Of a stretch of 64,000 nucleotides of DNA, positions 8,463 to 16,706 are shown piece after piece. Origin of the DNA: Microbacterium paraoxydans (GTDB lineage Bacteria > Actinomycetota > Actinomycetes > Actinomycetales > Microbacteriaceae); contig NZ_CP064873.1 in assembly GCF_019056515.1 (NCBI RefSeq), positions 2,170,001 to 2,234,000 of the forward strand. Reading direction: 5' to 3'. The translations under genes were made by a program, and so were the position numbers. The notes under the pieces are model-generated. The model did not search any database. It was not told where the DNA came from and was given only the letters and a program-made list of their open reading frames with translations. How positions within the stretch are numbered: position 1 is the stretch's first letter; every line of letters starts with the position of its first letter.

Positions 8463-8524
8463 CCCTCGGGAGGCAGAATCGACGGCTCGCGTGCCCCCGC
8501 ATGCCCTCGCGAAGGAGATGTCCC

Positions 8525-10654
8525 GTGCTCGACCCCTTTGATCTGTCCGACGACCACGCGGCGAAATCCGCAGACGACCTCATCGCCGCCGACCGCGCCC
8601 ACCTCCAGCGCCTCGGCGCCGCTCTGTCCCGGGAACAGGACGCCCTGACCGCTCGTCTCGCCCTCGTGCGCCGGCAGGCCGCGGACGCGGGCGTCACGGC
8701 GGTCGATCGCGACCTGGAGATCCGCCGCCTCAGCGCGACGCTGCGCCTGCGGGAGCGGTACGGCATCGACATGTGCCTGGGCCGGATGACCCCGGCGGCC
8801 GGACCGCCGGTGTACATCGGTCGCGCCGGGGTGTCCGATGCGGACGGCACCCGCCTGCTGGTCGACTGGCGGGCTCCGGCAGCGGAACCGTACTTCGCCG
8901 CGACCTGGGAAGACCCCCGGGGCCTCCTCTCCCGGCGACGGTACCGGTGGAACCGAGGCAGGATCACGGACTACTGGGACGAGGCGCTGTCGCCGGAGGG
9001 CCTCGACGGCGCCGCCTCCCTCGACGACCAGTCCGCTTTTCTCGCGAGCCTCGGCGCACACCGGACCGGGCGCATGCGGGACGTGCTGGCGACGATCCAG
9101 GCGGATCAGGACGCCATCGTGCGCGTCCCTTCGCCCGGCGCTCTGGTCGTGGACGGCGGCCCCGGCACCGGGAAGACCGTCGTCGCGCTGCACCGGGCGG
9201 CGCACCTCCTGTACGCCGAGCCGCGGCTGACCACCGGCGCCGGGGGCATGCTGCTCGTAGGACCGAACCCGCAGTACCTCGGCTACGTCGAGGACGTGCT
9301 GCCGAGCCTCGGCGAGGACACGGTGCGGTTGTGCACTCTGCGTGATCTCACTCCCGAGGGCGCGGGCGCGATCGCGGAGACGGATTCCCGCGTGGCCGAG
9401 CTCAAGCAGCGCCTCGACCCGGAGCTGGTGATCGCGGCGGCGGTCTCCGAGCTCACCCGGCCGCCGATGCACGCGCTCCGCATCGAGGCGCCGTGGGCCG
9501 ATCTCTGGGTGAGCCGAGAGGACTGGGCCGATCTGTTCGCCCGTGCGGATCCCGCGTCGCCGCACAACGAGGCTCGTGACGAGGTGTGGGAGGAGGTGCT
9601 GGAGATGCTGGTGGACCAGGTTCGTGATCCCGAGGTCCCGGAGTCCTCCGTCCGTCGGTGGCTGCGGCAGGACGACGATCTCACGACGACGTTCGTACGC
9701 GCGTGGCCGCTGCTCTCTCCGGCGGCGGTGGTCGCCACCCTGTGGGCGTCTCCGGCGCTGCTCTCCCGGTGCGCGCTGGATCTCCCGGCGGAGGAGCTCG
9801 CCTTGCTGCACCGCGCAGAGGGGGCGCCGTGGACGGACGCCGACCTTCCCCTGCTCGATGCCGCGCACCGTCGGCTGGGCGACCCGGAGGCCGTGCGGGA
9901 GCAGCACCGCCGGCAGGTCGCGGCCGCGGCGGCGCGGGAGCAGATGTCCGCCGTGGTCGACCACCTCGTCGAGAGCGATGACAGCGAGATGAAGGTGATG
10001 TCGATCCTGCGCGGTGCCGACGCGCGGACCGTGCTCGCAGGAGCGGACGTTCCTCCTCCGCTCCCCCCGGACGAGCTCGCCGGCCCGTTCGGGCACATCG
10101 TCGTGGATGAGGCACAGGAGCTCACCGACGCGCAGTGGCGCACCCTCATCGCACGGTGTCCGTCCCGCAGCTTCACGGTGGTGGGCGACCGAGCCCAAGC
10201 ACGGAGGGCGTTCACGGAGTCGTGGAGCGAGCGTCTGCAACGCCTCGGCCTGCGGAACGTCCGGGTCTCGTCGCTCCGGGTGAACTACCGCACGCCCACG
10301 GAGGTGATGACTGTCGCCGCACCGACCATCCTCGAGGCCCTGCCCGACGCCAACGTCCCGGTGTCCGTGCGGGAGAGCGGAATTCCGGTCCGGCACGGGA
10401 ACGCCGTCGAGCGTGACGAGGTGGTGGCGGAATGGCTCGCGGCGAACCCGGAGGGAGTCGTCGCGGTCATCGGCGACCCGGGGTTCGCTCCGCGGCCCCG
10501 GGTGCGCGCGCTGAGCCCGGAAGGGGCGAAGGGACTCGAGTTCGATCTCGTCGTCCTGGTGCGCCCGGAGGCGCTCGGCGAGGGCCGGACGGGAGCGGTC
10601 GACCGCTACGTCGCCATGACCCGTACGACGCGGGAGCTCGTGGTCCTGCGGTGA
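8525..10654 (+). CDS. helR: HelD/HelR-type RNA polymerase-associated ATPase
   Basis: A 709-residue UvrD/Rep-like SF1 ATPase without true helicase architecture. HelD proteins remove stalled RNA polymerase from DNA; the HelR subgroup also displaces rifamycin from polymerase. An N-terminal coiled-coil region (residues 1-80) would enter the secondary channel. Walker A GGPGTGKT is at about 211-218, motif II VVDEAQELTDAQW at about 535, and the C-terminal motifs SLRVNYRTPTEV, GLEFDLVVLV and YVAMTRTTREL follow. The GTG at 8525 has AAGGAG at 8512-8517, the best ribosome site in the region; upstream in-frame codons run through the RAE element and are untranslated. The RAE-like element is the main reason for naming it HelR rather than a generic HelD. 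Confidence 0.88.
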   Translation: MLDPFDLSDDHAAKSADDLIAADRAHLQRLGAALSREQDALTARLALVRRQAADAGVTAVDRDLEIRRLSATLRLRERYGIDMCLGRMTPAAGPPVYIGRAGVSDADGTRLLVDWRAPAAEPYFAATWEDPRGLLSRRRYRWNRGRITDYWDEALSPEGLDGAASLDDQSAFLASLGAHRTGRMRDVLATIQADQDAIVRVPSPGALVVDGGPGTGKTVVALHRAAHLLYAEPRLTTGAGGMLLVGPNPQYLGYVEDVLPSLGEDTVRLCTLRDLTPEGAGAIAETDSRVAELKQRLDPELVIAAAVSELTRPPMHALRIEAPWADLWVSREDWADLFARADPASPHNEARDEVWEEVLEMLVDQVRDPEVPESSVRRWLRQDDDLTTTFVRAWPLLSPAAVVATLWASPALLSRCALDLPAEELALLHRAEGAPWTDADLPLLDAAHRRLGDPEAVREQHRRQVAAAAAREQMSAVVDHLVESDDSEMKVMSILRGADARTVLAGADVPPPLPPDELAGPFGHIVVDEAQELTDAQWRTLIARCPSRSFTVVGDRAQARRAFTESWSERLQRLGLRNVRVSSLRVNYRTPTEVMTVAAPTILEALPDANVPVSVRESGIPVRHGNAVERDEVVAEWLAANPEGVVAVIGDPGFAPRPRVRALSPEGAKGLEFDLVVLVRPEALGEGRTGAVDRYVAMTRTTRELVVLR

Positions 10655-10697
10655 GCACCCCCTGGTCCTGGCGGACCGGGCGCTCTAGCCTGGGGCG

Positions 10698-10856
10698 ATG
10701 ACGAACGGCGAGGGGGCGGCACCGCATTGCCCGGAGGACGATGTCGTGATGCTCGCCATCCCCGGTGGCTGGAGGTGCCCGGATTGCGGACACCTCCAGC
10801 AGGCGCAGGATGTCGAGGAGCCGGAGGCTCCGGACGAGTTCACGCCGCGGCGGTGA
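10698..10856 (+). CDS. Small zinc-ribbon-like protein, 52 residues
   Basis: A short gene reading MTNGEGAAPHCPEDDV, then MLAIPGGWRCPDCGHLQQAQ and an acidic tail ending FTPRR. CPDCGH with the earlier His-Cys (HC at 10-11) could form a one-metal zinc knuckle. It begins 43 nt after helR on the same strand and may share its transcript. The stop is 3 nt from the stop of the convergent DUF2188-like gene. The tight fit between neighbours and the Cys pair argue for a real gene. Function unknown. Confidence 0.65.
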   Translation: MTNGEGAAPHCPEDDVVMLAIPGGWRCPDCGHLQQAQDVEEPEAPDEFTPRR

Positions 10857-10859
10857 CGA

Positions 10860-11072
10860 TCAGGCGTCGTCGGGTGCGCCGCCGTCGGTGATGGTGCCCG
10901 TCGGCTCACTGTGCTCGATCTCATGGCGGGCACCGTGCTCCGCCGCGAGGGCTTCCCCCTCCTCGATCGCCTCGTCGCGGCTGGTGTAGCTGCGGGAGAG
11001 CTCGGGAGCGCCGTCCACCTCGTTGACCCATTGCCCGTTCTTCGACCGGGTGACGACTGCCGTGATGGCCAT
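10860..11072 (-). CDS. DUF2188-like small protein
   Basis: A 70-residue protein, MAITAVVTRSKNGQWVNEVD followed by a segment with TSRDEAIEEGEALAAEHGARHEIEHSE. The Trp-Val strand, the Ser/Thr-rDEAI-eG-aLA helix and the final glycine-rich turn fit the DUF2188 fold found widely in soil bacteria, with no known function. The start overlaps the stop of the upstream gene by one base (TGATG at 11070-11074), indicating coupled translation. Confidence 0.7.
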   Translation of the reverse strand: MAITAVVTRSKNGQWVNEVDGAPELSRSYTSRDEAIEEGEALAAEHGARHEIEHSEPTGTITDGGAPDDA

Positions 11073-11389
11073 CAGACGTCCCCCGGCCCCAGGTCGCCCT
11101 GTCCTTCTTCGCCGAGATCGGCGAGGACCGGGTCCTCTCCCTGGCTCTCCGGCTGCGGCGCGGAACCCGGCAGGTCCTCCGCCGGCACCTCATCGTCGGG
11201 GTCGGGGATCTCGTCGGGATCGCGGCCGGTGGCGGTCGACGGCTCCAGATCCTCCGGTGCCGCCCCCTCGTCGAGGGCTTCCGTGCGCTCCCAATCGGCC
11301 TGCGCGGGATCGTTGCTCGGGTCGGCCTCGGTGGTCGCGTCGCCGTCGCGCAGCGGCTGACCGCCGACGTCGTCGGGTGTCGATTCCAT
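11072..11389 (-). CDS. Acidic, probably disordered protein of 105 residues
   Basis: Starts MESTPDDVGGQPLRDGDATTE and is rich in Asp, Glu, Pro and Gly throughout, with hardly any aliphatic clusters. Such proteins are common in Microbacteriaceae and have no assigned role. AAGGAGGAGAC directly precedes the ATG, so translation initiation should be strong. It forms a two-gene unit with the DUF2188-like protein, whose start overlaps its stop. An acidic tail protein plus a small folded partner could hint at an antitoxin-like or chaperone-like pair, but nothing in sequence supports more. Confidence 0.7.
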   Translation of the reverse strand: MESTPDDVGGQPLRDGDATTEADPSNDPAQADWERTEALDEGAAPEDLEPSTATGRDPDEIPDPDDEVPAEDLPGSAPQPESQGEDPVLADLGEEGQGDLGPGDV

Positions 11390-11509
11390 GTCTCCTCCTT
11401 CGATCGGGCTGCCCCCAGTCTCCCGGCTGGACTCTGAGTCGCCGAGGGGCTTGAGGAGACCTCGCCGAGCCGCTAGGTTTCGGAGCCGGATGGGACGGTC
11501 AGGAGCGGG

Positions 11510-11965
11510 TCAGGCGTAGCCGAGATCGGGAGCACCCACCCAGAAGAGGCCCTCCCTCGCGCCGGCCGGGAGCAGGCCTTCTATCCATTCGGCGACGACC
11601 ACGAGGACGGCTTCCTCCAGGCGATCCCGCGCCCATCTGCGCGGGCGCGAGGGCACCGCGGGCTCCCAGCCGTCCGCGGTCCACTCCACACCGAACAGGT
11701 GGCGCTGGTCGTCGAACCGCCGGTCCAGGTCGAAGGCGTCGGCCCCGTCGAACCGCGCCCAGACGTCGAAGGGGCCCTCGCCGTCCTGGTCGACGAAGAC
11801 GTCGATGAGGATCGCTTCCACACCGCTCTCCGCTTCGACGGCGGCCCGATGTAGGGCACCCAGCGCGGCGGCGACGCGCTCGCTCTCCCGGTCGAGCACG
11901 GTTCGCAGGGCGCGGGCGTAGGGCTCGGTGCCGTCCGCCTGCTCTGCTGTCTCCGGAGCGCTCAT
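11510..11965 (-). CDS. Hypothetical protein, 151 residues
   Basis: Not recognised. After a short flexible N-terminus comes a helix (YARALRTVLDRESERVAAAL), a strand region AILIDVFVDQDGEGPFDVWARFDG, and an amphipathic helix EEAVLVVVAEWIEGLLP, ending FWVGAPDLGYA. It is soluble and globular-looking. There is no clear ribosome site before the ATG at 11965, but the stop of the upstream gene is 8 nt away, so translation is likely coupled. It forms a two-gene unit with the gene at 11974-12324. Confidence 0.7.
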   Translation of the reverse strand: MSAPETAEQADGTEPYARALRTVLDRESERVAAALGALHRAAVEAESGVEAILIDVFVDQDGEGPFDVWARFDGADAFDLDRRFDDQRHLFGVEWTADGWEPAVPSRPRRWARDRLEEAVLVVVAEWIEGLLPAGAREGLFWVGAPDLGYA

Positions 11966-11973
11966 GGAAGGTG

Positions 11974-12324
11974 TCAGGCCTCGGAGTCGATGAGCTCGAG
12001 GAGCTTCCGCAGCTCGTCGCGGATCTCCTCGTGGTCATACTGTCCGGCGCGGCTCTCCCCCGAGATCACGCCGGAGCGACGCACCTTCCGGAAGTCGCCG
12101 AAGGGAAAGCTGTACGCCTTCTTCGTCTCCGGGTTCTCACTCTTGTCGATGCCGAGGTGCCAGTGGGCGAACTCCGTCCATCCGTGCTCGTCGATGAAGC
12201 GGTTCTCGTCTTCTGCGCTGGGCGCTGCCTCGGACCAGTCGTCGCGTTCATCCCGCACGACCTTGCCGTCGCGGACGAGGGAACGCGCGAGCTTCAGCGC
12301 CGGTCGGTTCAGTTCGATAGCCAT
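11974..12324 (-). CDS. Hypothetical protein, 116 residues
   Basis: Not recognised as a named family. It begins MAIELNRPALKLARSLVRDG and has a Trp/His-rich centre (EHGWTEFAHWHLG) followed by KKAYSFPFGDFRKVRRSGV and a C-terminal helix EEIRDELRKLLELIDSEA. The sequence looks well conserved and globular. The start at 12324 is chosen because TACCGT (12331-12336, minus strand) lies exactly 6 nt upstream, a leaderless promoter arrangement, and the longer frame upstream reads as non-coding arginine-rich sequence. Probably the promoter-proximal gene of the pair with 11510-11965. Confidence 0.75.
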   Translation of the reverse strand: MAIELNRPALKLARSLVRDGKVVRDERDDWSEAAPSAEDENRFIDEHGWTEFAHWHLGIDKSENPETKKAYSFPFGDFRKVRRSGVISGESRAGQYDHEEIRDELRKLLELIDSEA

Positions 12325-12406
12325 GGGGGAACGGTAGGACGCGGGACGGTGGCGCCGCACCCCCTTGACGCCCGAGCCCGAAGAGAGCAACCGGAGGCCG
12401 CCCGGC

Positions 12407-13870
12407 TCAGCCGCCGATCTGCGTGCGCACCGTGCGTCCTGCGAGCACGGCGTACAGGCCCATCGAGACCAGGAGTCCCACCGGCACCGAGAGGTCGAGC
12501 CCGCCCAGCGCCGCGCCGAGCGGGCCGGTCCACACGGTCGTCGACAGGAACATCGCGGTGGCGAAGCCACCGGCGACCACGGAGACGAGACCCGGGATGC
12601 CGAACCCGCCGGTTTACCAGAACCTGCCGCCGGACCGTTCGTCGAACAGGTCGGTCCCGGAGTAGCGGTTGCGGCGCAGGACGATGTCGGCGACGTAGAC
12701 GCCCATCGTGGGCACGGAGATGATCAGCAGGAACTGCAGCATCAGGTTGACGGCGCTGATCAGGTCGGATGCCACGACGAGCACGATCGTGAACGCGCAG
12801 CCGAGCGCACCGATGAGGATCGCGGAGGGGATGCGGCGGATCGGCACGCCGATCGACTGCAGGGCCATGCTCGCCGTGTAGGTCGTCATGCCGTTGAGCG
12901 AGATGCAGTTCACCAGGACGCCCAGTACGAACAGCGGGGCGAGCCAGACCGGCAGCTTCTCGAGCAGGGAGTACTCGATGCCGTTCGCGAGACTGTCGGG
13001 CCCGATGGAGCCGCCCAGCACGACGCCGAAGGCGGTGATGAGCACCGCGGGGAAGAGCTGTCCCAGCGCGGTCGCGCCGATGATGCCGGACGCTTTGGTG
13101 TCGCGTGGCAGATACCGGGCCATGTCGGCGCTGTTGCTGAACGACAGCGGCGACGATGCCATCAGCGCGAACGCGATCGTGATGCTCACCCACAGCGGCA
13201 GACCGCTGAGCGGCTCGGGCTGCGCGAATCCCCCATCCAGCGCGGGGGCGATGAAGCCGATGACGAGTGCGAAGATCACGAACAGCCCGATCGAGATCGC
13301 CAGGTAGGCCTTCAGGATGAGGGCGTGACCGTACACGGCGACGACCACGGTGATCGTCGAGACCACGACCGCCACCAGGATCGATGCCGCGATCGGATCG
13401 GGGAAGCCCCACCGCACGAGCAGTTCGCCGCCGATGAACGACGCCGCCACCCAGTTCAGCGCGAGGAAGACCCCCGAGATGAACCAGCCGTAGAACGCGA
13501 TGACGATCTTGTTGCCGTGGATGCCGTAGATCGCTCGCTGGACCACCGAGCCGGAGGTGCCGGCTGCCGGTCCGGAGATGGCGACGATACCCGGCAGCAG
13601 AGCGAGCGCGCTCGATGCCAGAATCACGAGCAGCGCCTGCCAGATCTCCAGGCCGAGCACGAGCGTCATCGAGGCGCCGACCGTGATGTTCAGCACGCTG
13701 ACGCCCGGTGCGCTCCAGACGAAGAACAGATCGCGCGCTCTCCCGTGCCGTTGGGCGTCGGTGATGAGTTCGATGCCCCGCGTCTCGGGGGTGCTCGCGG
13801 AGTCGACGAAGTCGGATTCGGATCCGGGCGCGACGGCACCAGGAGCGGGGATGGCGGATGTGTCGGACAT
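12407..13870 (-). pseudogene. NCS1-family permease interrupted by one in-frame stop
   Basis: A nucleobase/hydantoin/allantoin-type NCS1 symporter. From MSDTSAIPAPG the frame gives about ten hydrophobic segments, with GTSGSVVQRAIYGIHGNKI and SFSNSADMARYLP typical of the family. At 12614-12616 a TAA interrupts ERSGGRFW. The same frame then continues TGGFGIPGLVSVVAGGFATAMF and two further membrane segments to a proper TGA at 12407-12409. Full length would be 487 residues; as read 418 are made, lacking the last two helices. A TAC to TAA change would explain it. ATG 13870 has a GGAAGG ribosome site; a GTG at 13906 is possible. It is the last gene of the deiminase-amidase operon and presumably imported its substrate. 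Confidence 0.85.
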
Positions 13871-13939
13871 GACGGTCCTTCCAGGACGGGCACCCTCCTG
13901 CGTCACTGCAGGGGGCGTTCGGGATTCAGGAGCGGGAGC

Positions 13940-15583
13940 TCATGGCCGCCGGTAGGCGACCTCGCCGTGCACGAGGGTGAGCAGCACGGCACCGGTGAGC
14001 AGGTCGTCGGTCGGCGCGGACAGCGGGTCGATGTCCAGCACGGCGACGTTCGCGAAGAAACCGGGCGCGATCCGGCCGTAGGCGTCGTCGATCGCGCCGA
14101 CGTGGGCCGCGCCGGACGTCGCCGCAGCGAGTGCCTGCGCGGCGGTGAACGCACGCTCCGGGTGGTACGGCGGCAGCGCGCGGTCGATCGAGGATCGCCC
14201 GGACATCGCGATGAACAGGTTGTGCAGAGCCTCGTGGGGTGCGGTGGGGGCGTCGGTACCCAGCGCGATGGGAACATCGACGTCGCGGAACCAGTTCCAC
14301 GGGAAGCCGTCCTCGGCGCGCTGATCTCCGAGCATCGCCATCCAGTTGTCCAGGATGGCGGGGTCGCAGTGCACCGGCTGCATGGATGCCGCGATGCCGT
14401 GCGCGCGCATCCGTGCGACCGTCTCGGGCGCGACCGACTCCAGGTGCTCGATGCGCGGGCGGCGGGCGGTGCCGGTGCCGTTCGCCCGCTCACAGGCCTC
14501 GACGAGGTCGACGGCTAGTGCGCTCGCCGCGTCTCCGATCGCGTGCATCGCGAGCTGCAGGCCGGCGTGGTCGGCGGCGATCGCGACCGGCGTCGCGGCC
14601 TCGCGGCTCCAGATCGGGTCGGCGTTCGAGCCGTCGGCGTACGGGCGCACCATCGCGGCGGTGCACGCGTCGATCACGCCGTCGAGGATGAACTTCACCC
14701 CGACGACCTTCAGCCACGGCGTGCCCGTGGCCTCGAGTTCGTCACGCAGCTGGACCGCACGCTCGACCTGGGCGAGATCGGATGCCGGGTCGCCGGTCGA
14801 GCTCAGCCACCAGTGCGCGGTGACCGGGAACGGCAGCCGACCGTCGCGGTCGAGCCGACGCCGCAGCGCCGCCATCGGCTGCTCCGTCATCCCCATGTCG
14901 GCGGCGCCGGTAACGCCGGCCGCCAGGTACGCGGCGAAGGCGAGCTCCAGGTGGCCGTCGACCTCCTCCTCGGTCCGGATGCCGTCGAGATAGTCCGCGA
15001 GCAGATCCATGGCCGCGGTCTCGAGCAGGAACCCGGTCGCCTCTCCGTCCTCGCCCCGCACGACCTGGCCGCCGATCGGGTCGACGGTGTCGCGGTCGAT
15101 TCCGGCAGCGCGCAGCGCGGCTGTGTTCACCCAGGTGCTGTGCAGGTCGTTCGCGTCGAGGAAGACCGGGATGTCGTCGATCACCTCGTCGATCATCGCC
15201 GCGGTCGGCTGGGTGACGCCGTCGGGCAGCGCATCGAACAGCCAGCTGACGCCCTCGATGATCGTCGCGTCCGGGTTCATCCCCCGCGCCTCGAGCAGCC
15301 GCTGCTGGATCTGTGCCACCGAGGTGCAGTCGCGGAGTTGCACCTTGCCCTGCGCGTGGCCGAACATCGCCAGGTGCGCGTGCGCCTCGATGACACCGGG
15401 CATCACGAAGGCCCCGTCAAGGTCCACGACCGCGGCACCCTCACCTGCCGCGGAGCGGACCTCCGTCTCCGTGCCGACAGCGAGGATGCGATCGCCGCGC
15501 ACGGCGAACGCGGACTGCACCGGAACATCCGCGAACCCGTCGAAGACGGTGGCGTTGCGATAGACGGTGGCGGTGTCGGTCAT
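13940..15583 (-). CDS. YtcJ-type amidohydrolase (metal-dependent)
   Basis: A 547-residue amidohydrolase-superfamily enzyme of the YtcJ/N-substituted formamide deformylase group, hydrolysing C-N bonds of small amides. Signature metal ligands are seen in FVMPGVIEAHAHLAMFG (residues about 60-76), IDDIPVFLDANDLHSTWVN, the lysine in KVVGVKFILDGVID, HAIGDAA near 345, RIEHLESVAPE, and GTDAPTAPHEAL near 445. Length and order match the family. GAAGGGACCACC precedes the ATG. It lies 19 nt after the C45 gene and 69 nt before the permease, within the TetR-divergent operon. The substrate cannot be inferred from sequence. Confidence 0.9.
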   Translation of the reverse strand: MTDTATVYRNATVFDGFADVPVQSAFAVRGDRILAVGTETEVRSAAGEGAAVVDLDGAFVMPGVIEAHAHLAMFGHAQGKVQLRDCTSVAQIQQRLLEARGMNPDATIIEGVSWLFDALPDGVTQPTAAMIDEVIDDIPVFLDANDLHSTWVNTAALRAAGIDRDTVDPIGGQVVRGEDGEATGFLLETAAMDLLADYLDGIRTEEEVDGHLELAFAAYLAAGVTGAADMGMTEQPMAALRRRLDRDGRLPFPVTAHWWLSSTGDPASDLAQVERAVQLRDELEATGTPWLKVVGVKFILDGVIDACTAAMVRPYADGSNADPIWSREAATPVAIAADHAGLQLAMHAIGDAASALAVDLVEACERANGTGTARRPRIEHLESVAPETVARMRAHGIAASMQPVHCDPAILDNWMAMLGDQRAEDGFPWNWFRDVDVPIALGTDAPTAPHEALHNLFIAMSGRSSIDRALPPYHPERAFTAAQALAAATSGAAHVGAIDDAYGRIAPGFFANVAVLDIDPLSAPTDDLLTGAVLLTLVHGEVAYRRP

Positions 15584-15602
15584 GGTGGTCCCTTCGATCG
15601 GG

Positions 15603-16706
15603 TCAGAGCGCGAGCGCCAGATGCGGGCGGGTGGCGGTTTCAGCCGGAGTGCCGTCGAGCACGTCGGCCCGACGACCGACGGGGTCGAGCACGACGGTGG
15701 CCAGGCTGGCCCACCGCTGTCCCATCGGAAGCGCGAGGTCGGGTACGCAGGTCACCGGAGGCTCGCGGTCGCCGGTCACGAGCATCGCGCGCAGCTGCTC
15801 GGCATCCGTCGGTGCGCTGGCCGACAGCAGTCGGCCCCGCAGGAAGTCCCAGCGCTGACCGGAGTCGGGCTGGTACAGCCAGGTCTTCTCGTGCGCCGCC
15901 GGCGCTTCGGTGAGGAAGTGATTCGTGCGCAGCCAGGTTCCCTCCGTGATAGCGGGCGCGGAGAACACGCCTTCAGGGCTGATGTCGAGCAGCACGGCGT
16001 CGCCCGCGGCGTCGAAGAGCGCGAACGAGCCGGAGCTCGTGACCGGCGCCTCGCGCACCAGTTCGACGGCGTGCGCGACACTGGAGGCCTCCTCGAGCAC
16101 GAGAGCGGCGAGCACGTGCATCGGGATGCCCTCGGGCCGGTCGGACCGGTGCCCGAGGATGTTGAAGTGCAGCGCGACGCCGGCGCTGTTCAGGCCGATC
16201 TTGCCGAGGATGCCGCATTCGGTGAGCCCGGCGTAGTCGTGGACGCCGCCGCGCGAGATGATCGTGTGCCAGTACGGCGCGATCTCCATGTGCCAGTCCC
16301 ACGTCTGCACGCCGAGGGTGCGCGCGCGGCCGTCCGCATCGCGGATCGAGCGCACGATGGTCGAGCACTCCCCCGGCGGTACGGCGACGCTGCGGGAGAG
16401 GATCTCCGTTCGCGCGTTCAAGGCTGCGACGCGCCAGATCTCGGCGTCCGCACCGGCGGCGATGCCCTCGATCTGCGCGCGCAGCGCCGGACGGTGGGCG
16501 TCGACTGCGTCGAGCAGCCGCTCGGCGTCGTCGCGCACGGTCTTCTCGTCGACGGCGCCGAGGCGGAAGAGCCGATCATACGCGTCGATCGTGCCGGGCA
16601 GAGTTTCCCGCAGCTGCCTGCCGCGCTCGACGCCGCGCTGGAGCGGATCCGAGGCATCGGCCGTGATCTGCAAGCGCCGCTCCGGGCGCGGAAAGGGCGA
16701 CGTCAC
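15603..16706 (-). CDS. C45-family acyltransferase/amide hydrolase
   Basis: A 367-residue Ntn-type enzyme of the acyl-CoA:6-aminopenicillanate acyltransferase (peptidase C45) family, which transfers or hydrolyses acyl groups on amines. The candidate nucleophile is Cys at about 114 in VPPGECSTIV, preceded by IWRVAALNARTEIL and followed by LGVQTWDWHMEI and TECGILGKIGLNSAGVAL, all typical of the family. The family is often self-processed at this Cys; a free N-terminal Cys would need cleavage here too. The GTG at 16706 overlaps the amidase stop (GTGA), and GGAGAGGA lies upstream, so the much longer open frame upstream is rejected. Confidence 0.88.
   Translation of the reverse strand: MTSPFPRPERRLQITADASDPLQRGVERGRQLRETLPGTIDAYDRLFRLGAVDEKTVRDDAERLLDAVDAHRPALRAQIEGIAAGADAEIWRVAALNARTEILSRSVAVPPGECSTIVRSIRDADGRARTLGVQTWDWHMEIAPYWHTIISRGGVHDYAGLTECGILGKIGLNSAGVALHFNILGHRSDRPEGIPMHVLAALVLEEASSVAHAVELVREAPVTSSGSFALFDAAGDAVLLDISPEGVFSAPAITEGTWLRTNHFLTEAPAAHEKTWLYQPDSGQRWDFLRGRLLSASAPTDAEQLRAMLVTGDREPPVTCVPDLALPMGQRWASLATVVLDPVGRRADVLDGTPAETATRPHLALAL

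Noticed and set aside
12365..14518. 717-residue open frame on the plus strand opposite the NCS1 permease
   Set aside because: Low-complexity Arg/His/Glu sequence with no motif; an antiframe of real transporter and amidohydrolase genes.
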